DNA of 64,000 nt from Gammaproteobacteria bacterium (GTDB taxonomy: Bacteria > Pseudomonadota > Gammaproteobacteria > Pseudomonadales > Azotimanducaceae): positions 434,001 through 498,000 of the forward strand of contig VXNY01000024.1 of NCBI GenBank assembly GCA_009840305.1, given 5' to 3'. Positions within the stretch are counted from its first letter, which is position 1; every line of letters begins with the position of its first letter. Below, piece by piece: positions 52,093-62,808 of the stretch. The translations under genes and the position numbers were made by a program. The notes under the pieces are model-generated. The model saw nothing but the letters and a program-made list of their open reading frames with translations, had not been told where the DNA came from and did no database searches.

Positions 52093-52799
52093 TTCGACTT
52101 ATTACGTTCGACCTTGATGAGACTCTATGGGGTGGCACTGAAGTGGTACTCCGTGCTGAGGCCGAAATGGTCAAATGGGTTTCACAAAATGTTCCAACAT
52201 TTCCAGAGCAGTATCGAACTCGCGCCGCTGATGTCCGCGCAGCAACACTGGCTAAACGTCCTAGGATCCACTACGATTTCAACAAAGTTCGTGTTGCGGT
52301 TGTCGAAGAAATCCTCCAAGGGTGTGGGCTTCAACCAGAGGAAGCCTGTGAAATAGCAAGTGCGGCATTGTGCATCTTTCACGGGTTCCGAAACGAATTA
52401 CAACTACACCATGACGCCGTCGCACTCTTAAGTGAATTGCGTGAAAACTATTTGTTAGCATCTATCTCAAATGGAACATCAGAAGTCCACCGATCACCGC
52501 TAAAGGATTACTTTGAGCTGTCTGTTTATGCTAGAAATATGGGAACTCGTAAACCGGATCCTGCGATGTTTGAGGTTGTGTTGTCCCACACCAAAACACT
52601 TCCCCAACAGGCGATACACGTAGGAGATCATCCAATTGAAGACCTTGAAGTCGCTAAACGGGTCGGTATGTACACCATTCAATATTTCACTGGGCGGTAC
52701 GCGCATTCCCCGCACGCGGACAAAGTTGTGGAGCGGTTAGCCGGTGTTGCTTTAGCTGTGCAAGCAATCGATGAATCAGCGGCGAAAAACCAATCCTAA
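52089..52799 (+). CDS. yigB: HAD-superfamily hydrolase (YigB-like)
   Basis: This 236-residue HAD phosphatase has FDLDETLWGG (motif I), SISNGTS (motif II), KPDPAMF (motif III) and HVGDHPIEDLEVAKRVGM (motif IV). YigB acts on 5-amino-6-ribitylamino-uracil phosphate and FMN in E. coli. It follows xerC with a GTGA overlap as in E. coli. Its stop is directly adjacent to the stop of the convergent PII gene. Confidence 0.9.
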   Translation: MIRLITFDLDETLWGGTEVVLRAEAEMVKWVSQNVPTFPEQYRTRAADVRAATLAKRPRIHYDFNKVRVAVVEEILQGCGLQPEEACEIASAALCIFHGFRNELQLHHDAVALLSELRENYLLASISNGTSEVHRSPLKDYFELSVYARNMGTRKPDPAMFEVVLSHTKTLPQQAIHVGDHPIEDLEVAKRVGMYTIQYFTGRYAHSPHADKVVERLAGVALAVQAIDESAAKNQS

Positions 52800-53162
<363 letters not shown>

Positions 53163-53314
53163 TCAGATTTTTAAGGTGAAATATGATAATCGGTAGTGAG
53201 GCTCACACGACAATCGAACCGATACCACTCGCAAGATGTGCCGCCCGTATAGAAATGACAGCAACTTGCCACCACTAAAATTGTAACGGTTTCAGGTCGA
53301 TCGGTTTACTACTC

Positions 53315-53707
53315 ATGAGCACCGCAAGTTTCCTCGCCGCTTATCCATATCAAAATGATGTTTTAGCATTACCGGTATCGAGTGCTGATGAAGCAGCTTC
53401 ATGGTATGGACAAAATTTTGGCATGCGAGAAATTGATCGCGGCGCACAGCCACATCCCTTCGTAATTTTGGAGCGGGATGGAGTAAAAATCGGCTTCGCT
53501 GAGAATGGTGGGGACCCAACTCAGGATGGTGCCGCAGTGTTAGTGTCTGGTATCGCCGAGATTCGAACTGAATTGGAATCTCGGAAAGTCAATGTGAGCG
53601 ATTGGCGAATAGACGAACACGAGGGTAAACAACTAAAAGTGTTCTTTGTTACTGCCCCTGATGGTTTGTGTTATTACTTTCACCAACCCGTAGAATCGAC
53701 ACCGTAA
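53315..53707 (+). CDS. VOC (glyoxalase/bleomycin resistance) family protein
   Basis: This is a small beta-alpha-beta-beta-beta protein of 130 residues. It has ALPVSSADEAASWYGQNFGMRE, PFVILERDGVKIGFAENGG and VFFVTAPDGLCYYFHQP. Such proteins bind metals or small ligands, and the specific function is unknown. It stands alone between the divergent PII gene and the convergent GST gene. Confidence 0.82.
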   Translation: MSTASFLAAYPYQNDVLALPVSSADEAASWYGQNFGMREIDRGAQPHPFVILERDGVKIGFAENGGDPTQDGAAVLVSGIAEIRTELESRKVNVSDWRIDEHEGKQLKVFFVTAPDGLCYYFHQPVESTP

Positions 53708-53755
53708 ATCAAGCAACGTCAGCCTACTTTCAATGGATACGTTTGAGGTAACGAA

Positions 53756-54391
53756 TTAAGCCTTAGCGCTAGGCCGGGCAGAGACTGTTTGATACCAGCG
53801 CTGTAAGGCAGGACAATTAGTGGGAAACGGTATGCGCGCTTGGGTAGTCGCAAAATCTAACGTGCATAAAGCAGTAATGTCTGCAATTGAGAACTCCCCT
53901 CCTACGATGTATTGAGAATGATGCAGTTCTACTTCCAATCGCGCAAAAAAGATCGACATCAAAGTCTTACCGCGAGCCACTAGTTCTGGAATCGCATTGA
54001 CTTCACCTACGCTTCCCCCAACACCCCGAGTTTGAAAACGCGGATAAGCGTTACGAAACACTTCTGATGCCGGCAGTAATCCGTCGAATTCAATGTGTCG
54101 CTGACGTGCTTCGATACGCGCTTTGCTAAGTGCATCAGTACCCATGAGCGGAGGATTGGGATAAAGTTCCTCTACGTATCTGCAGATAGCAACGGATTCA
54201 TCCAAGACTGTTCCATCGTCAAGGACCAGAGTGGGAAGACAACCGCGTGGATTGATGGCAAGAAACTCAGTAGAGAGATTCTCGCCTTGCACGATGTTTA
54301 ATTGTTTGCGGTCGTACGCGAGGTTTTTCTCCGCCAGAAAGATTCGAACTCGACGCGGGTTGGGAGCATTCTGTTGGTCATAAAGGAGCAT
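53756..54391 (-). CDS. Glutathione S-transferase family protein
   Basis: This 211-residue protein has a thioredoxin-like N-terminal domain (DQQNAPNPRRVRIFLAEKN, INPRGCLPTLVLDDGTVLDESVAICRYVEEL) and an all-helical C-terminal domain (GGEFSIADITALCTLDFA). The DES motif and the Pro before TLVLDDG are standard glutathione-binding features. The substrate is unknown. It has its own upstream region next to the promoter of the large paralogue array. Confidence 0.88.
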   Translation of the reverse strand: MLLYDQQNAPNPRRVRIFLAEKNLAYDRKQLNIVQGENLSTEFLAINPRGCLPTLVLDDGTVLDESVAICRYVEELYPNPPLMGTDALSKARIEARQRHIEFDGLLPASEVFRNAYPRFQTRGVGGSVGEVNAIPELVARGKTLMSIFFARLEVELHHSQYIVGGEFSIADITALCTLDFATTQARIPFPTNCPALQRWYQTVSARPSAKA

Positions 54392-54576
54392 ACGGACACC
54401 TCATTGAGTCGAACTGGTAACTGGAAATTTTGCTAATCACAAATTGATCTAAGATGAATGTCTATCGAGCATAGGTTTCAAGAACAATTGCAAAGCGCAA
54501 AATCTAGTTCAACCATCAACATTGACATTCGTTAAATGACAGAAACTTTGGCTGAAAAGAAGAGTGGGGATGACGA

Positions 54577-54590
54577 TATAATCTGAATTG
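54577..54590 (+). promoter_or_regulatory. Promoter-like box shared with the third A-type gene
   Basis: TATAATCTGAATTG lies 42 bases upstream of the A1 start codon. An identical 14-base copy is at 62809-62822, also exactly 42 bases before its gene's ATG. TATAAT is a perfect -10 hexamer; no clear -35 is visible at either site. The sequence just before each ATG (GACGACCGTGCT / GGTCGCCGTCCT) is also similar. Confidence 0.5.
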
Positions 54591-54618
54591 ACGAAAGAAT
54601 TAGTCAGACGACCGTGCT

Positions 54619-56586
54619 ATGCAAAATTTTCTTACCCGCATTCTAGCCCTCTCGGTGGGTGTTGTGATGGGTATTGGAGTAGTCATTGGAGCATTAACTC
54701 TGCTACCTGAAGACGATCGTACTTCGGTTAAAAATCGGACGACTAGAATGACCGACGACAGCCTGGGAACACAAAACAGTAGCGTTTTTTCTTCCGGTAC
54801 TAAGGGCCGCGGTTCCAGCATTACCGCTTCCTCTAATGTCGAGGAGTTAGTATTTCCTGAGCAAGCCTTCGATCGTAAGGCGACTATCCTGTCTTGGATT
54901 GCGCCCCTTACCGACGATCAAATACTAAATTGGCTCGAACAAACCAACGATCCTTCCTGGAATGTTTCTACAGAAATTCTGAACGAATTTCAATCTACCT
55001 TGTTGCAAAAACTCACTATCACGGCACCGGAACGAGCTATTAAGCTTGTTTGGTCTATGGACGAGTACCGGAGGAACGCTTTAGCCTCAGTCGTGTTCCG
55101 GACTTGGGCTAGTATCGATTTAGACGAAGCAATCGCACAGGTAAAGGAATGGACCGAAGATGAAACCGTAAACTTTTTACCGACCATTTTGCGAGCGCGA
55201 GTAGACTTGTCCTTCGATCGTCAGCGGGAAATCGCAAGAGAGTTCGGAGATGAAAATTACGCGTTCTTCAATTACTTTTACAGCCTTATATCTGAAGGGA
55301 TCGAAAGACCAAAGGAGACTTGGCACGAAATTCTGAACATAGCAAACCGTGAGAATGTCCAAGGCACGGCCGGGCATGCTCTGAGCGAACTCGCGGTCGC
55401 ATGGGTTGAACGAGAGGGGATGGAAGTTCTTGATGAAATAGTGTCTTCTATTTCAGATTCAATTTCTATTCATACAACTTCTAGTTCACGCGCGACCGAA
55501 TACTTTTCTACCCTCACTCAAATACTTAACGCACTGTCTGAAGACAAACCTGAAGAAGTGTTTGATTTCGCGTTTAACAACCTTGGCGTTCGAGCTTACG
55601 ACATACTACCAATGAGTAATGTCATTTATAACTGGGCACGGCGGGATCCTAAAGCTGTTTTGGCAAAGGCGGCGACTTTGCCAGCTAGCGGATTTCGGCA
55701 CCAAATAGTTTCGAGAGCGATATGGCAATGGGCGGATGACAATCCTCGTCAAATTCTTAAACAAATAGACCTAGTCCCTAGAGAACATCAAACACAGGCA
55801 CGTCATAGCGCGATTCGAGCACTGACTCGTTCATCGCCCAACGAAGCAGCGAAGTTCGTCCTTCAAGAACAGGACCTCCAGGCACGTATATCGCTTGCGA
55901 ATGGCTTAGTCTACACTTGGGTACATCAAGACTCTGAAGCTACGAAAGATTGGGTGTTAGGCTTGCCAAATAGTGATCCTTTGCGCACCGCGCTTCTTCG
56001 CCCTCTCGCAATGTCACTTGTTCACATCGATCCCCGAGAGGCTTTTAGACTTGCACTTCAACAACCCATCGAAGAGAACCCTTCGTTTCCAAATTCCTCT
56101 ACTGGTTACGAATCTTCGATCATCAGTATGCTCGCATATCAGGACGTAGATCTTGCCATCGAGTTGTTACCTCAAGTTAGAGACCAGGGAAGATCCATAG
56201 CGTATAGTACCGTTGGAGTTTCATTAATTCAAAAGGGAGAGACGCGACAAGCGATAAACCTCGCAAATCAATTACCCAATGATGAACAGAAAAATTACTT
56301 TCGGAGCATGTCTTCGTCATGGGCGTGGCAAGACCCACAAGGATTACTTAAAGCATTCGACGAATTTCCCTCCGCGGAGATCCAATCACGAGTCGCCTTG
56401 TCGTTGAGCGTGATGAATGTCACTACAAATATATACACCGACGAAGAAATCGCTAGCGTCGAAAAGTACATGACTAAGGAATTTCGGGACAAGCTGCAAC
56501 AATTCCAAGAAAAATTCCAAGAAATAGACATGCGTAGCCCGTCTCCTGAAGATCGGAAGTTTCTCCAAGAGTTGTATTCGTGGTAG
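54619..56586 (+). CDS. Membrane-anchored helical-repeat protein, A type, copy 1
   Basis: This encodes 655 residues with an N-terminal signal anchor (RILALSVGVVMGIGVVIGALTLL) placing the C-terminal bulk in the periplasm. A ~40-residue Ser/Thr linker follows. A long alpha-solenoid then contains recurring pairs such as WASIDLDEAIAQVKEW, WARRDPKAVLAKAATLPASGF, WADDNPRQILKQI and WVHQDSEATKDWVLGLP, about 30-40 residues apart. Conserved A-type blocks are VFPEQAFDRKATILSWIAPLTDDQI, APERAIKLV, and WHEILNIANRENVQ with EVLDEIVSSIS. The C-terminus is acidic and ends LYSW. I recognise no named family. A possible scaffolding, protease-inhibitor or surface-binding role is open. Confidence 0.75.
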   Translation: MQNFLTRILALSVGVVMGIGVVIGALTLLPEDDRTSVKNRTTRMTDDSLGTQNSSVFSSGTKGRGSSITASSNVEELVFPEQAFDRKATILSWIAPLTDDQILNWLEQTNDPSWNVSTEILNEFQSTLLQKLTITAPERAIKLVWSMDEYRRNALASVVFRTWASIDLDEAIAQVKEWTEDETVNFLPTILRARVDLSFDRQREIAREFGDENYAFFNYFYSLISEGIERPKETWHEILNIANRENVQGTAGHALSELAVAWVEREGMEVLDEIVSSISDSISIHTTSSSRATEYFSTLTQILNALSEDKPEEVFDFAFNNLGVRAYDILPMSNVIYNWARRDPKAVLAKAATLPASGFRHQIVSRAIWQWADDNPRQILKQIDLVPREHQTQARHSAIRALTRSSPNEAAKFVLQEQDLQARISLANGLVYTWVHQDSEATKDWVLGLPNSDPLRTALLRPLAMSLVHIDPREAFRLALQQPIEENPSFPNSSTGYESSIISMLAYQDVDLAIELLPQVRDQGRSIAYSTVGVSLIQKGETRQAINLANQLPNDEQKNYFRSMSSSWAWQDPQGLLKAFDEFPSAEIQSRVALSLSVMNVTTNIYTDEEIASVEKYMTKEFRDKLQQFQEKFQEIDMRSPSPEDRKFLQELYSW

Positions 56587-56709
56587 TACGTAGTGGTCAG
56601 GGCCGCAATTGCGCCTGTTGCGAAGTAGGTTAGCTTACGCTCCAGCATGACATTTTCAATTCTGATGGAATTCTTTAAAGACAAAGGCAGCACTCCAAGC
56701 TAGAATCCC

Positions 56710-58614
56710 TTGAAAAAATCTTTAGGCATATTGTTACTCCTTCTTTCATCTGGATTTGTGCTAGGAGGTGGAGCTACCTATTTAGTACATCTTGCAACGT
56801 CAACCAACGACAACGATACCTCAATGGTTCCTGATGCAGTAGTGATTCCCCAAAAAACTGAGGAAGTTTCTACAACGAGAACTGAGGCAGATAAAACTCT
56901 AGACCCAATATCAATCAGCAACGGTCAGTCAGCCAGAATCAACGATCCCTCTTTAGAAAGGGACTCGTTTCAACGTAAATTAGCGATATATTCTTACGTG
57001 GCAGGTTTATCTGAGCAGCAAATTGCTAAGGAACTGGATCGCTCCGCGGATCGCGAGCTTGAACTTTCTCGCATCGTGCTCGTGGAGCTACAGACTGCAC
57101 TCATCGAAAGACTAGCTACACTAAATCCAACCTCCGCTATGAAGTTTGTCACAGAACAGAGAGACTTGGGCAGAGATTTTGTCGCACTCAACTCATGGGG
57201 GGTACAGCTGTCCGAGACTTTAGGAGCTACGACTACCTCAATGCCCTTCGTTGAAAGTGTGTTTAAAGAATGGGCGTTGAGTGACAGGATTGTTGCGGTC
57301 AGACACGCAAAGTCGCTCACGGCGGAAGTTAAGGACAAAGCACTTGCCGGAATTCTCGCTTCCCTTACCGGTGAACCATTGTCGAAGTATAGAAAAATCG
57401 CCAAAGAGTTGGGGGCTGAAGAACAAGGTCTCGATTTCTACGTGAGGTCATTCAGTTCAAAACGCGTTGCCGACGCGAAAGCTGTTTGGAACGAACTCGT
57501 TACTATCATCGAACCGCACGACACTAACCATTTGGTAGCACTGGAAACTGTCACGCAGCAGTGGTTCCAACAAGATGGAATACGTGTGTTCGACCAAGTA
57601 CGCTCGAAAGCTCTGAACGAAGATGTCAAGAGATTTCTAGTATCAGGTTTACTTCGCAGCACCGCAATGGAAAACCCTCATCAAGCCTTTCAATATGCAC
57701 TGAATATGCCGAGCCAAGGGGTGTATTCCCAACCATTGTCTAACGTCGTTTCTGTGTGGGCGGAAGCAGATCCGCAAGCAGCTTATCAAGCCGCCACCAG
57801 TATTGAACAAAGTGGACTACGAGAGAGTCTGCAGCGGCAAGTCGTATCAGTTTGGGCTGCAAACGAACCTTACTACTTCTTAGAAAACTCTGATAGTCTT
57901 CCACCACAAATGCTAAACCTTGGGAGTTCGAGTGCGCTTCAGGCTATCGCGGAGACTTCGCCACAAGAAGCGGCCGAAATCGCCCTTGAGCAAATAGAAG
58001 GAGGTTTTAGCGCGTTGAGCTATGTTCCAACTTACATACTCCAACACTGGATCGATCAGGATACCGAAGCAGCTATACATTGGGTACTCAACGGACCTGT
58101 GAGCGAGGAAGATCGGTACTTGTGGGTTAATGCGCTAGCGACCAGTTTAGTTAACACCGATCCTCGACGCGCATTTGATATCGCTCTTCAGGAACCCATT
58201 CCAGAACGCGTGGGGGGCATGTACATACCTGCGCTTGAAGCATACATTATTGGGCAAATAGTCAATGAAGACTTCGACCTTGCGGTCGAACTGCTACCGA
58301 AAGTGCGTGAAGGTGATTCAAAGTCGCAGGCCTATGTCTCGGTAGGGAACCGATACATCGTTAGAGGTCTGTCTTCGAAGGCATTAGAATTAGGGCTAAA
58401 ACTGACTACGAATGATCAAGCTCAATACTTTCAAAGTATCGCCTATACATGGGCTAGCATCGACGCTAGTGGGTTGGTTGAATCATTTGAGAATCTTCCT
58501 ACTGCAGAAATTCGCTCGAATATAGCACAAAATCTGACGAGTCAGTGGATGATTGATAATTTCACGGAGGCGCAACTAGAGGTTTTAGAGTCATATCTAA
58601 GTAAATCTGATTGA
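56710..58614 (+). CDS. Membrane-anchored helical-repeat protein, B type, copy 1
   Basis: This encodes 634 residues from TTG 56710 (CCC-TTG-AAA context). The N-terminal anchor ILLLLLSSGFVLGGGATYLVHLA is followed by a short linker and the same solenoid architecture as the A-type genes. B-type blocks include FQRKLAIYSYVAGLSEQQIA, VELQTALIERLATLNP, LGAEEQGLDFYVRSF, and WAEADPQAAYQAATSIEQSG with SPQEAAEIALEQ. The C-terminal segment AVELLPKVREGDSKSQAYVSVG is nearly identical to the A-type positions in pattern (LLPQVRDQG, LLPLVREG), so A and B share a common ancestor. Gap to the preceding A gene is 123 bases. Confidence 0.72.
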   Translation: MKKSLGILLLLLSSGFVLGGGATYLVHLATSTNDNDTSMVPDAVVIPQKTEEVSTTRTEADKTLDPISISNGQSARINDPSLERDSFQRKLAIYSYVAGLSEQQIAKELDRSADRELELSRIVLVELQTALIERLATLNPTSAMKFVTEQRDLGRDFVALNSWGVQLSETLGATTTSMPFVESVFKEWALSDRIVAVRHAKSLTAEVKDKALAGILASLTGEPLSKYRKIAKELGAEEQGLDFYVRSFSSKRVADAKAVWNELVTIIEPHDTNHLVALETVTQQWFQQDGIRVFDQVRSKALNEDVKRFLVSGLLRSTAMENPHQAFQYALNMPSQGVYSQPLSNVVSVWAEADPQAAYQAATSIEQSGLRESLQRQVVSVWAANEPYYFLENSDSLPPQMLNLGSSSALQAIAETSPQEAAEIALEQIEGGFSALSYVPTYILQHWIDQDTEAAIHWVLNGPVSEEDRYLWVNALATSLVNTDPRRAFDIALQEPIPERVGGMYIPALEAYIIGQIVNEDFDLAVELLPKVREGDSKSQAYVSVGNRYIVRGLSSKALELGLKLTTNDQAQYFQSIAYTWASIDASGLVESFENLPTAEIRSNIAQNLTSQWMIDNFTEAQLEVLESYLSKSD

Positions 58615-58724
58615 ATAGCCTTGGAGAGCCGACATTGAGTTTGCGCGAGAATGCTTTGCCTTTGAAGTATTCAACCTTTAATTCGTGATCTCGACATTAG
58701 TTTAGAGATCCCGTAGTAGGATTC

Positions 58725-60617
58725 ATGCGAACTCTCTTTTCCCGTGTTGTAGTCTTCGTAATCGGTGCGTTTATTGGCATTGGTGGTGTCGCAAGCGCTC
58801 TCTTTCTGCTGAAAGATGATCTGGCTAGCAAGCCTGTCGGACAAACTTCATCTACGCAAACATCAGAGTCAGTTACTCTCGCGAGTACTCATAGCGATCA
58901 CGGAGATAGTACAACATCTATTAACGGAGAAGTCCCCTCCCAGATAGATGACATAGTCTTTCCAAAACGTACGTTCGAACTCAAAGCAGGTATTGTTTTC
59001 TGGATAGCTACTCTCACTGACGACCAGATCGTAGATTTGCTCGGGCAATCCACGGAAGCGAGTTGGGATGTTTCGTATTCAAATCGAACGGAGTTGCAAA
59101 CTACACTCTTGCAAAAACTTTCGACAACAGCACCCGCTCGCGCTCTTGACTTTGTAGTAGAACGTGACCAATATCAACGCAATTCGATGATCAGGACGGT
59201 GTATGCTACCTGGGCTCGACACGACTTAAACCAAGCTATAGAACGCGCGAACGAGTTGGGTCATCCGGATTCCTTCTATGCACTCGATGCCATCTTAGAC
59301 GCGCGTACTGACTTACCGTTCGAAAGAAAACGAGATATAGCTATTGGTCTGCGAGATGAACGGCATGCGTTTTATAGTCACTTCACAAATCTAACTCAGG
59401 ATAAGATAGAAAATCCACGTGATACTTGGTACGAAATCGTCAATCTAGCAAGCAGTGAAAATGTCCAAGAAGAGGCGGAAGACGCTTTGAATCGTATTGC
59501 CATTGTTTGGTTCCAAGAAAGGGGCCTGAAGATCCTAGACGAAATAGTGTCTTCAATATCGGAGGGTTTCGATTACTATTTCGTACTCGACGGGCTATTT
59601 GACGACTTGTCTGCTGATCGATCGCAAGAAGTCTTTGACTACATGATGAGTAATCTGGGCGACCGAGCAATTGAGGTCATTCGGGAGACCCGTCTTTCCG
59701 AAAACTGGGCCCGAAGAGACCCTAAGAACATGCTAGCGAAAGTAAAGACCCTTCCAGCTAGCGACTTTCGGGAAGATCTAATTCGCTTGTCGATTCGAAG
59801 ATGGGCAGAAAATAGCCCACAACAAATTTTTGAACAACTAAAACAAGTTCCACCCGGTCTACGGGAATATGCTTGTGGTCACGCTATTGACGAATTTACG
59901 CAAAAATCGCCAACCGCAGCCGCACAATTTGTCCTGAAGATGTCCGATGAAGAAATGCAAAAACAACTTTCCACCAGGTTCATCCAAACGTGGAGCGAAG
60001 TAGACGCGGCTTCCGCCAAAGATTGGGTACTGAACCTACCTACGAACAGTCCAATCCATGCGTCAATGATTAACTCCCTAAAGTGGCGACTTGTCTCAAC
60101 CGACCCGAGGGGCGCGTTTGAACTCGCGCTTAAAGAGCCAATCGACTATGGTTTGGAAGATTCAATACTAGCCAGGATCGCAGACGACGATGTCCAACTT
60201 GCCCTTGAGTTGCTGCCGCTGGTTAGAGAAGGTAGAAAAGTGTCCGCGTACGCTCACATTGGCAGTTCTTTGGTCGAACAAGGTTTCTCTCAACATGCAC
60301 TCGATCTCGCGAACGAGTTGGATCACACCGCGCAGAAAGAATTCTATCAAGCTATCGCAATGTACTGGGTAGAGTATGACCCCAAAGGACTTCTGAAAGT
60401 TTTCGACGACTTTCCAACCGCGGTGAAGTCAAGAGTCGCGGTAGGCATAAAAATTGCGAATGGAGTTTTGAACTGTTATTCAGATGAAGAGATCTCACAC
60501 GTGGAAAAACACATTAGTGAACAGAACACTGAGTTGCTTAAACAAGTTCAAAAAATTGACATAGACAATCCAGCTGAAGAAGAAATAGAAGTACTTCAGC
60601 AGTTGCACTTATGGTAG
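58725..60617 (+). CDS. Membrane-anchored helical-repeat protein, A type, copy 2
   Basis: This encodes 630 residues from ATG 58725. The anchor VVVFVIGAFIGIGGVASALFLLK is followed by a linker and the solenoid. It shares long stretches with copy 1: FELKAGIVFWIATLTDDQI, ELQTTLLQKLSTTAPARAL, ENPRDTWYEIVNLASSENVQ, WARRDPKNMLAKVKTLPASDF and RRWAENSPQQIFEQLKQVP. It ends LQQLHLW. Unlike copies 1 and 3 it lacks the TATAATCTGAATTG box. It follows the B1 gene with a 110-base gap, so it may be transcribed from further upstream. Confidence 0.75.
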   Translation: MRTLFSRVVVFVIGAFIGIGGVASALFLLKDDLASKPVGQTSSTQTSESVTLASTHSDHGDSTTSINGEVPSQIDDIVFPKRTFELKAGIVFWIATLTDDQIVDLLGQSTEASWDVSYSNRTELQTTLLQKLSTTAPARALDFVVERDQYQRNSMIRTVYATWARHDLNQAIERANELGHPDSFYALDAILDARTDLPFERKRDIAIGLRDERHAFYSHFTNLTQDKIENPRDTWYEIVNLASSENVQEEAEDALNRIAIVWFQERGLKILDEIVSSISEGFDYYFVLDGLFDDLSADRSQEVFDYMMSNLGDRAIEVIRETRLSENWARRDPKNMLAKVKTLPASDFREDLIRLSIRRWAENSPQQIFEQLKQVPPGLREYACGHAIDEFTQKSPTAAAQFVLKMSDEEMQKQLSTRFIQTWSEVDAASAKDWVLNLPTNSPIHASMINSLKWRLVSTDPRGAFELALKEPIDYGLEDSILARIADDDVQLALELLPLVREGRKVSAYAHIGSSLVEQGFSQHALDLANELDHTAQKEFYQAIAMYWVEYDPKGLLKVFDDFPTAVKSRVAVGIKIANGVLNCYSDEEISHVEKHISEQNTELLKQVQKIDIDNPAEEEIEVLQQLHLW

Positions 60618-60734
60618 CTTACGTCTCGTTTTGCAACCTTTATTCGAACCTAGACGAAGCGATTTTCTGAGTCGGATCGAATAGCTGTGTCCCCGCTCAA
60701 GAACCGTCGTCACTTAGATTTAAACTAATATCCA

Positions 60735-62624
60735 TTGAAAAGATCGCTAACAATTTTCGCAATCCTTCTATTCTCTGGGATAGCGTTAGGTGGTTTCGGA
60801 ATGTACTTGGTGTATGTCTTCGTTTGGGCAAACGAAACCACAGAGATTGCCCCATCCGGTGTGAACCCCTATTCAAATAAAGACTCCTCGAATGTCGGTT
60901 TTCGATTAAACCACGCATCCCTTCTCAATCTACACCACAACTCTACGTCCTCCACTCCACTTGAAGACCCAAGTTTGTATGAAAACTCATTTAAACTTCG
61001 GCTTGCCGTGTATTCATTTGTTGCTGGTTTATCTGCACAAGAACTCATTACTGAGTTGCATTCCATTTCGAGTGAAACAAAGGAACATTCGCGTCACGTT
61101 AGAGAGGAACTTCAAAAAGCCCTTATAGAAAGACTTGCGACAGTGAATCCGAAAGCGGCAACCGCATATGTGGTCGATCAATTTGAACCTATTTCGAATC
61201 GATCGGAATTTGTGCGCTTGCAACGCTATTTGAATGTAGAACAAGACACTTCTAGGCCTATGGTCCAAACCGTGTTCATGGATTGGGCACTGACTGATCT
61301 TCAAAGTGCCATCGACATAGCAAAAAAACTAGCCGTAGACTTCAAGAATAACGCACTTATCGGCATATTGGCGGCACTGCGTGGCGAAACGCTCAACACT
61401 TTTCGACAAGTAGCTAAGGAACTTGGGGATGAGGAACAAGGGACAAACGCATACATAATGTCGTTCGCAACGAATCGCGTCAACGACCCTGGTACGGCAT
61501 GGCATGAAGTCATCGAACTTGTCAAACCAAATGACACTAGCCATGCACGAGCATTACTGAACATCGCGAAGCAATGGTATGAACACATTGGATTTGGTGT
61601 GCTCGATAACGTAAACATCAGCAACTTAGAAAAGAACGTTAAATCCGATTTAATCGTGCAGTTGCTAGAGTACGCGGTTGCGATTGAACCCGATCAAGCG
61701 TTTCAATATGCGCTGACAGTGCCGAGCGAAAACAGGGACTCGTCGGCGATGTCCCGGGTAGCTAAAACATGGGCGATGTCTGATCCGGCAGCCGCCTACC
61801 AAGCTGTTAGTAGTATCGAAAAAAGTGGTGATCGAGAGTACTTCCAACATCGCGTAGTCAGTATATGGGCGCTAAACGAACCACGGGAAGTCATGGACAA
61901 TGTGGAAAGTTTTCCACCGAATATTAGAGAATATGTAATTGATGATGCGATTAGAGGTATCGCACGAGTATCCCCCGAAGAAGCCGCGGAACTTGCTGTT
62001 AAACACGGAACTGGCGGGCCGAACGACTTCTTACCATCCGGTGTTATCGGTATATGGATGGAGATAGACTTTGAAGCGGCCTTAAATTGGGTATACAGTG
62101 CCCCTCTCGCTGAGGGTAAAAGGTACACATGGGTAAGTGCAATTACAAGCAACTTGGTCGAATCGGATCCACGCCGCGCCTTTGACTTGGCTGTTAATCA
62201 AGAAAGTCCAGATATCAATTTCCTGGGGATGGAAATGTATGAAACGGGATTAGAAGCCGAAGTGATCTGGTCGATCTGTGACCAAGACCTTGAGCTTGCT
62301 GTCGAACTACTACCAAAAGTACGGGAAGGAAAGACGAAAACAAGTGCTTATAGAGCAATCGGACAGAGGTACATCGAGCTCGGTGACTCGAAGAAAGCAT
62401 TTAACCTAGGTTTACAACTGACCGAGCACAGTCAGGCTGAGTATTTTGATTCAATTTCTTGGACTTGGGGAAACATTGATCCGGCCGGACTAATAGAGTC
62501 AATTGAAGACTTTCCTACTAAAGAGATTCGTGCCAATGTCGCCTCAAGTCTGGTAAAAGGATCGAGCCGAAAAAATTTTTCGGACGCGCAACTAGAAATA
62601 CTTAATCAATATGTTGACGATTGA
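60735..62624 (+). CDS. Membrane-anchored helical-repeat protein, B type, copy 2
   Basis: This encodes 629 residues from TTG 60735, as in B copy 1. The anchor FAILLFSGIALGGFGMYLVYVFV resembles B1 (LGG-G-G-YLV). Blocks matching B1 include FKLRLAVYSFVAGLSAQELI, EELQKALIERLATVNP, LGDEEQGTNAYIMSFATNRV, and DPAAAYQAVSSIEKSGDRE with SPEEAAELAVKH. The C-terminus is AQLEILNQYVDD (B1: AQLEVLESYLSKSD). It follows A2 with a 117-base gap and precedes the A3 gene by 226 bases. Confidence 0.72.
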   Translation: MKRSLTIFAILLFSGIALGGFGMYLVYVFVWANETTEIAPSGVNPYSNKDSSNVGFRLNHASLLNLHHNSTSSTPLEDPSLYENSFKLRLAVYSFVAGLSAQELITELHSISSETKEHSRHVREELQKALIERLATVNPKAATAYVVDQFEPISNRSEFVRLQRYLNVEQDTSRPMVQTVFMDWALTDLQSAIDIAKKLAVDFKNNALIGILAALRGETLNTFRQVAKELGDEEQGTNAYIMSFATNRVNDPGTAWHEVIELVKPNDTSHARALLNIAKQWYEHIGFGVLDNVNISNLEKNVKSDLIVQLLEYAVAIEPDQAFQYALTVPSENRDSSAMSRVAKTWAMSDPAAAYQAVSSIEKSGDREYFQHRVVSIWALNEPREVMDNVESFPPNIREYVIDDAIRGIARVSPEEAAELAVKHGTGGPNDFLPSGVIGIWMEIDFEAALNWVYSAPLAEGKRYTWVSAITSNLVESDPRRAFDLAVNQESPDINFLGMEMYETGLEAEVIWSICDQDLELAVELLPKVREGKTKTSAYRAIGQRYIELGDSKKAFNLGLQLTEHSQAEYFDSISWTWGNIDPAGLIESIEDFPTKEIRANVASSLVKGSSRKNFSDAQLEILNQYVDD

Positions 62625-62808
62625 GGTTAGACACACTGTAGGGTTAGTAATCTCTCTAAACACCTATTTTTTACATCATCTCGTTCTCTGCTAGAACGCA
62701 TTCATTCGCAAGCGTGGTACCTTCAAGGCTTTCGAGATGTGTTCATGTAACAGGTTCAACAGTGCTTTTGTCGCCGTTGATTAGAAGTAGCGTCCAAAAA
62801 ATCAGTCA

